A stretch of DNA of 9,718 bases from positions 1-9,718 of the forward strand of contig JAJFMS010000055.1 of assembly GCA_020696885.1 (NCBI GenBank), written 5' to 3'. A model generated the notes under the pieces. That model ran no database searches, was not told the origin of the DNA, and worked only from the letters and a program-made list of their open reading frames with translations. This document shows, in pieces, positions 6,556-9,718 of the stretch; the first letter of the stretch is position 1, and every line of letters starts with the position of its first letter. Source of the DNA: Armatimonadota bacterium (lineage in GTDB: Bacteria; Armatimonadota; SYMT01). A program made the position numbers and the translations under genes.

Positions 6556-7494
6556 CTACCGCGCGCCATCGATCGCGACCAGCCGGTTGAGCAGCGGCCG
6601 CATCAGCTTCCGCCCACGCAGCCCGGTGCGCCAGCGCTCCGGGATCTCACCAACCCCGCCCCGCAGCCCGGCGAGGCCACCTGCCACACAGGCGGTGGTA
6701 TCGGTGTCGTGTCCCAGCGCGATGGCGGCGCGGACCACTGCCTCATAGTGCGGCTCTTCCAGTGCCACGCGCGCCGAGTGGAGGCAGTCCACCACATAGC
6801 CGGTGCCCCGGGCGGGCGGCGGATCGTCTGGGCGGATCGACTGCTCCAGCTCCTCCAGCGCGTCCGGATCCGCCGCGTAGACCAGGCGGAAGGCAGCGAC
6901 CGCCTCGCGCCACGGGTCGGGGCTCTCTTTCAACAGACGGCGCGCCCAGAGGCAGTAGAGCGCGCAGCAGACCCGCGACCGCCGGTGGGCGTGCGTGAGG
7001 CAAGACTGCAGCTCCGCGTCCCGGGCCAGCTCCGCGTCCGAGCCCGGGTGCCAGAGCGCCAGGGGCAGCACCCGCATCAGGGAGCCGTTGCCGTTGTCCA
7101 CCTCATCGCCCAGCCCGGCTTCCAGCGGCGGCGTGCCATGCTCGATCGCACGCAGGGCTGAGGCGGTGGTGATGCCCACATCGAATACGCGGCCGTCTAC
7201 CGCCATGTAACCTTCCAGCCGCCAGTTGCACAGGCGGCGGCCGAAGTCCACCGGGTCGAGGCGGTCCTTCTTGAGCAGCGAGGCCAGCAGACAAAGCGCC
7301 TGCGCGCCATCGTCGGACCACGTTCCCGGCGGCGTGCCCCGGTGCGCCCGCTCAAAGCCGCGCGGGGGCTCGTACTCAATCTGGTCTCGCGGCGGCAGGT
7401 GCGTGGGGCGCCGGTTCTCGTAGGGTACGCCCAGCGCGTCCCCGATCAGCAGTCCCTCGATCGCCCCTTCGAGCCGCTCCGGTCGTGTCGGCAT
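6556..7494 (-). CDS. ADP-ribosylglycohydrolase family protein (DraG/ARH-like)
   Basis: The protein has 312 residues, the usual size for the family. These cytoplasmic enzymes use two Mg/Mn ions to remove ADP-ribose from proteins or small substrates. Visible landmarks: the N-terminal RLEGAIEGLLIGDALGVPYE (7-26), which matches the 'G.l.G...GDalG.p.E' opening; the metal-binding PGTWSDDGAQALCL (56-69; S60, D61, D62); NGNGSLMRVLPLAL (134-147); HAHRRSR (168-174); and the C-terminal metal motif GHDTDTTACVAGGLAGLRGG (261-280; D263, D265, T266). All expected metal ligands appear present, so it should be active. ATG at 7494 is supported by GGAG six bases upstream. There is no signal peptide. As the first gene of the minus-strand block it probably sets expression of the small membrane proteins and the PLD gene. 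The specific substrate cannot be read from sequence. Confidence 0.92.
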   Translation of the reverse strand: MPTRPERLEGAIEGLLIGDALGVPYENRRPTHLPPRDQIEYEPPRGFERAHRGTPPGTWSDDGAQALCLLASLLKKDRLDPVDFGRRLCNWRLEGYMAVDGRVFDVGITTASALRAIEHGTPPLEAGLGDEVDNGNGSLMRVLPLALWHPGSDAELARDAELQSCLTHAHRRSRVCCALYCLWARRLLKESPDPWREAVAAFRLVYAADPDALEELEQSIRPDDPPPARGTGYVVDCLHSARVALEEPHYEAVVRAAIALGHDTDTTACVAGGLAGLRGGVGEIPERWRTGLRGRKLMRPLLNRLVAIDGAR

Positions 7495-7504
7495 TCAGTA
7501 CTCC

Positions 7505-7520
7505 CGAGGCGTGCGCCTCG
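7505..7520. promoter_or_regulatory. 16-nt inverted repeat next to the glycohydrolase RBS
   Basis: CGAGGCG (7505-7511) and CGCCTCG (7514-7520) are exact inverted repeats around two bases. They directly precede the GGAG ribosome site (7504-7501 on the minus strand) of the ADP-ribosylglycohydrolase gene. It could be an operator or an mRNA hairpin that affects initiation. The position is suggestive, but in GC-rich DNA such a palindrome can occur by chance. Confidence 0.3.
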
Positions 7521-7590
7521 CTTCGTCTCCGGCGCCACTATCGATGCGGGCCGGCGCGATGCTAAGCGCTGATCCGGGTAGACATAATTC

Positions 7591-7663
7591 GTCACCACAA
7601 AGGCACAAAGACACGAAGAGGAGACGGGTAGCCGTCTCTTCGCACCTTCGTATCTTCGTGGTG
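7591..7663. repeat. dispersed palindromic repeat (ACCACAAAGGCAC type), main hairpin
   Basis: The left arm 7593-7618 (starting CACCACAAAGGCACAAAG) pairs with the right arm 7638-7663 (ending CTTCGTGGTG); about 19 of 26 positions are complementary. Inside, GAGACGG (7621-7627) pairs exactly with CCGTCTC (7632-7638) around a 4-nt loop. The element resembles the 'CACCACAAAGACACGAAG' repeats scattered between genes in many environmental bacterial genomes, often mis-annotated as small proteins. Its composition differs from the surrounding GC-rich DNA. Its function is unknown. Confidence 0.75.
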
Positions 7664-7726
7664 AATTCTGCAGACCCCGTTCCCGCCTCCCGTGGCCGTC
7701 CGCGTCATCTCCCTGTCTTCTCTTAG

Positions 7727-7747
7727 TGCCTTCGTGCCTTTGTGGTA
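7727..7747. repeat. second right arm of the dispersed repeat
   Basis: GTGCCTTTGTGGT (7734-7746) is an exact inverted copy of ACCACAAAGGCAC (7594-7606) in the left arm, with related sequence just before it (GCCTTC). Thus one left arm is followed by two right arms. This suggests a compound or partly duplicated element spanning 7591-7747. Confidence 0.65.
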
Positions 7748-7793
7748 AATCCTGTCGACCGGGATCGACTCTAATGACAATCGAAGGGAATCA

Positions 7794-7825
7794 GGCAACT
7801 TTCCGCCCCCCGCCGGGTCGTAATT
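7794..7825 (+). promoter_or_regulatory. candidate ECF-sigma-type promoter of the cytochrome/WD40 gene
   Basis: GGCAACTTTC (7794-7803) carries the AAC core seen in many ECF -35 elements, and TCGTAATT (7818-7825) carries a CGT-type -10, with 19 nt between AAC and CGT. Transcription would start near 7832, about 23 nt before the ATG at 7855. A perfect palindrome CGTAATTACG (7819-7828) overlaps the proposed -10 and could be an operator. This is a motif match only. Confidence 0.35.
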
Positions 7826-7854
7826 ACGGTTATAGCGGCACGACGGGTAGGGTG

Positions 7855-9243
7855 ATGACGAAGCGGTCGATTCTCTTCATGGCAGGGGTGGGCGCCGTCC
7901 TGACGGCGGGGGTTTCCCTTCAGGGTGCGCGAGCCCAGGGTGGCCGCTCCGTAAGCTTCCACAACGAAGTGCGCCCGATCCTGATGAAGCGGTGCTCCGG
8001 GTGCCACCAGCCCGCCAGCCGCAGCGGAAAGCTCAGCGTGGGCACCTACGCGGCTCTCAAGTCCGGCGGCGTGGCGGGTCCGGGCTTCGTCTCCGGAAAG
8101 CCGGCGGATAGCCCGGTCTACAAGTCCGTCAGCGGCAAGAACCCCACCATGCCCAAGGGCGGTCCGCCGCTCGCCGCGAAGGAGGTGGAGACCCTCCGCC
8201 TCTGGATCGAGCAGGGCGGTCGAGACGACACCCCGCAGCCGAAAGATGTCATCAGCCAGGAGACGCCCCCGGTCTATTCCCGCGCCCCGGTGGTCACCGC
8301 GATGGCGTACTCGCCGGACGGCAGCCTGCTCGCCGTCTCCGGTTACCGGGAGATCATCGTGCGGAAGTCGGACGGCTCCGACACCGTGGCGCGCCTCGTG
8401 GGCCGCAGCCAGCGGATCGAGGGGATCGCGTTCTCGCCGGATGGGAAGTACCTGGCCGCGGTGGGCGGCAATAGCTGCCGGTTCGGGGAGCTGCAGCTCT
8501 GGGACCTGGCGGCGCGGAAGCTGGTGAAGAGCCAGGAGATCGGCTTCGATGTCCTCTACGGCGTCTCGTTCTCCCCGGACGGCAAGCTGGTGGCGTTCGG
8601 CGGGGCGGAGAAATCCGCCTACCTCTATACCGTGCCCGAGTGCGCGCAGGTGATGAAGTTCGACAACCACAGCGACTGGGTGTTCGGCACCACCTTCACG
8701 CGCGACAGCAAGCACATGGTCACTACCAGCCGGGACCGCGCCATCAAGATGGTGGAGATCGCCACCAAGAACTTCGTGGACGACATCAACTACCAGGTCT
8801 ACAACGGCGGCTACAACGCCATCGCCCGCAACCCGGCCACGGACGAGGTAGCGGTGGGCGGCGACGAGGGCCTGGTGCGGTACTACTCGATCTACAAGAA
8901 GCAGGCCCGGACCATGAACCGGGAAGACTACAACCTGCTGCGCACCTACGAGAAGATGCCGCCGCCGATCTACTCGCTGGCGTTCTCCCCGGACGGCGCC
9001 CTCTTCGCCGCGGGAGCCCGCACCGGCGAGGTGTGGATCTACAAGACCGCGGAGACCGCGCCGGTCCTCAAGCTGAAGACCCAGGAAGGCAGCGTCCACA
9101 GCCTGGCCTGGCACCCCAAGGGAGGCCAGCTTGCGGTGAGCGGCTATGATGGGGCGGTGCGGCTGTACGAGATGCCCGCTGGGAAAGAGGTTGGGAAGTT
9201 TGTGCCGGTGCCGATTACGCGGCAAGTGGCGAAGACCAATTGA
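7855..9243 (+). CDS. secreted c-type cytochrome (planctomycete type) fused to a WD40 beta-propeller
   Basis: The protein has 462 residues from the ATG at 7855. Upstream in-frame sequence runs through the repeat and is not protein-like; a GGTAGGG-like stretch precedes the ATG. A Sec signal peptide covers about 1-27 (cleavage after ARA). A cytochrome c-like domain follows: SFHNEVRPILMKRCSGCHQP has the haem-binding CSGCH (47-51), and PTMPKGGPPL supplies M99 as the likely axial ligand; the domain ends near RLWIEQGGRDD (115-125). From about 145 to 455 a WD40-like propeller follows, with repeated AxSPDGxxLAxxG blades (e.g. AYSPDGSLLAVSG, AFSPDGKYLAAVGG, SFSPDGKLVAFGG, AFSPDGALFAAGA, AWHPKGGQLAVSGYDGAVRLY). 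The role is probably periplasmic electron transfer or binding within the DUF1549/1553/1501 module; partner and substrate are unknown. The next gene, in the same direction, fits that module. Confidence 0.93.
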   Translation: MTKRSILFMAGVGAVLTAGVSLQGARAQGGRSVSFHNEVRPILMKRCSGCHQPASRSGKLSVGTYAALKSGGVAGPGFVSGKPADSPVYKSVSGKNPTMPKGGPPLAAKEVETLRLWIEQGGRDDTPQPKDVISQETPPVYSRAPVVTAMAYSPDGSLLAVSGYREIIVRKSDGSDTVARLVGRSQRIEGIAFSPDGKYLAAVGGNSCRFGELQLWDLAARKLVKSQEIGFDVLYGVSFSPDGKLVAFGGAEKSAYLYTVPECAQVMKFDNHSDWVFGTTFTRDSKHMVTTSRDRAIKMVEIATKNFVDDINYQVYNGGYNAIARNPATDEVAVGGDEGLVRYYSIYKKQARTMNREDYNLLRTYEKMPPPIYSLAFSPDGALFAAGARTGEVWIYKTAETAPVLKLKTQEGSVHSLAWHPKGGQLAVSGYDGAVRLYEMPAGKEVGKFVPVPITRQVAKTN

Positions 9244-9289
9244 TAGGATCGAAGACACCGATCGCACCTGGCGTCCACCCCCGATAGCA

Positions 9290-9393
9290 AGCTCCCCTCC
9301 TTACCAATGAGGGGGCAGGGGGAGGTTCTTCGGTGACGGTCGACCGTAATCGGCAAGACCTCCCCCAGCCCCTCCTTGGTAAGGAGGGGAGCT
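9290..9393. repeat. 104-bp near-symmetric palindromic repeat
   Basis: AGCTCCCCTCCTTACC (9290-9305) and GGTAAGGAGGGGAGCT (9378-9393) are exact inverted repeats of 16 bp. Complementarity continues inward with small mismatches (GAGGGGGCAGGGGGAGGT against ACCTCCCCCAGCCCCTCC). The centre is an exact palindrome, ACGGTCGACCGT (9336-9347), sharing the same symmetry axis. It resembles 'CCCCTCCTTACCAAGGAGGGG' repeats dispersed in many bacterial genomes. It starts 47 nt after the cytochrome/WD40 stop and ends just before the next gene, so it could also terminate, attenuate or stabilise the transcript. Confidence 0.85.
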
Positions 9394-9423
9394 ATATACT
9401 GATAGATCCCAATGAGATCGCAT

Positions 9424-9718
9424 ATGAGACTACCCTACCTGCCGATACTAGCGGCCTGTGCGCTCGCCATCCCGGCCTCGGCTGCCCCCACTCCGCAGGT
9501 CACCTCCCTGAAGCTCCTCCCCGATTCTTTGAGCTTCTCGGATCGCCAGGACCTTCGGCGTGTCCTCGTGCTGGGCGTCACGAAATCCGGTGAGACGATT
9601 GACCTCACCTCCACCGCGAAGCTCCTGCCGGTGGGTGGGCTGGTGAAGGCGGAGGCGGACTCCTTCCTCTCGCCGCAGAAGGCGGGGCAGGGCGTGGTGA
9701 AAGTGGTGGCGGCCGGCA
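9424..9718 (+). CDS. secreted protein N-terminus, probably Ig-like + DUF1549/DUF1553, cut by window end
   Basis: Ninety-eight codons are visible and the frame is open to the end. The N-terminus has a signal peptide: MRLPYLPILAACALAIPASA, then APTP. A LAAC at residues 9-12 could also be read as a lipobox, but the ASA cleavage is more natural. The rest (VTSLKLLPDSLSFSDRQD, RRVLVLGVTKSGETIDLTS, then KLLPVGGLVKAEADSFLSP, KAGQGVVKVVAAG) has the 'position strand, variation with T, later V..V' layout of bacterial Ig-like (Big) domains that head DUF1549/DUF1553 proteins. Its place right after a cytochrome/WD40 gene supports that. An in-frame ATG at 9412 is an alternative start; in-frame stops at 9400-9405 exclude earlier ones. 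GAG seven bases before 9424 is a weak ribosome site. The DUF1549 domain itself is not in the window. Confidence 0.72.
   Translation, partial: MRLPYLPILAACALAIPASAAPTPQVTSLKLLPDSLSFSDRQDLRRVLVLGVTKSGETIDLTSTAKLLPVGGLVKAEADSFLSPQKAGQGVVKVVAAG

Larger units (their letters stand above)
7495..7854. other. 360-nt divergent intergenic region
   Basis: It lies between the minus-strand ADP-ribosylglycohydrolase and the plus-strand cytochrome/WD40 gene, and no gene is supported in it. It contains a short hairpin next to the glycohydrolase ribosome site, a dispersed palindromic repeat (about 7591-7747), and a promoter-like segment before the cytochrome gene; these are listed separately. Open frames through it are translations of the repeat. 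Confidence 0.8.

Noticed and set aside
6454..7161. 235-codon plus-strand open frame
   Set aside because: Antisense to the ADP-ribosylglycohydrolase, whose motifs are unambiguous.
7592..7798. 68-codon minus-strand open frame
   Set aside because: It translates the dispersed palindromic repeat (HHEDTK... and LRVFVPLW segments), a known source of false small proteins.
7771..9267. 498-codon minus-strand open frame
   Set aside because: It is antisense to the cytochrome/WD40 gene, which has clear domains. The translation is His/Arg/Val/Leu-rich low-complexity sequence without motifs.
9333..9593. 86-codon plus-strand open frame
   Set aside because: It starts inside the 104-bp palindrome (the DLPQPLLGKEGS part is repeat translation) and then overlaps the secreted gene starting at 9424 in another frame.

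Overview
The window is GC-rich bacterial DNA. Its gene families (DUF1549/DUF1553 proteins, a Tat-exported DUF1501 protein, and a CXXCH cytochrome fused to a WD40 propeller) are typical of Planctomycetota, Verrucomicrobiota, Acidobacteriota and Armatimonadota. I cannot choose among these phyla from the sequence. I saw no rRNA, tRNA, CRISPR array, transposase or integrase.

Layout, left to right. (1) Positions 1-2638, plus strand: the 3' part of a DUF1549/DUF1553 gene, overlapped by a DUF1501 gene; this pair usually occurs together. (2) Positions 2714-7494, all minus strand, read right to left: an ADP-ribosylglycohydrolase (DraG/ARH) family gene; two tiny one-membrane-span proteins joined by a GTGA stop/start overlap; a PLD-like gene that stops just after its HKD motif; a 160-codon open frame with no good start that looks like the frameshifted continuation of the PLD gene; and, after a 189-nt gap, a secreted right-handed beta-helix protein. 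(3) Positions 7495-7854: a non-coding stretch with a palindromic dispersed repeat and a possible ECF-type promoter. (4) Positions 7855-9718, plus strand: the cytochrome/WD40 gene, a 104-bp near-symmetric palindrome, and the 5' end of a secreted gene that probably begins another Ig-like + DUF1549/DUF1553 protein.

How the parts fit: the two plus-strand flanks look like parts of PSCyt-type modules (exported cytochrome/WD40, Ig-DUF1549-DUF1553, Tat-exported DUF1501), whose substrate is unknown. The minus-strand block between them is a different unit. Its close spacing (25-76 nt gaps and one 4-nt overlap) suggests co-transcription from the ADP-ribosylglycohydrolase to the PLD locus. The combination of an ADP-ribose hydrolase, a pair of bitopic coiled-coil proteins and a PLD-nuclease-like protein is the least ordinary part of the window. 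No established system with this composition is known to me, and a functional link is only inference.

The main points to check are the apparent frameshift at an ACTCC tandem duplication (5261-5270) in the PLD gene, the paired small membrane proteins, the near-continuous cysteine ladder in the beta-helix protein, and two unrelated palindromic repeats flanking the cytochrome/WD40 gene.
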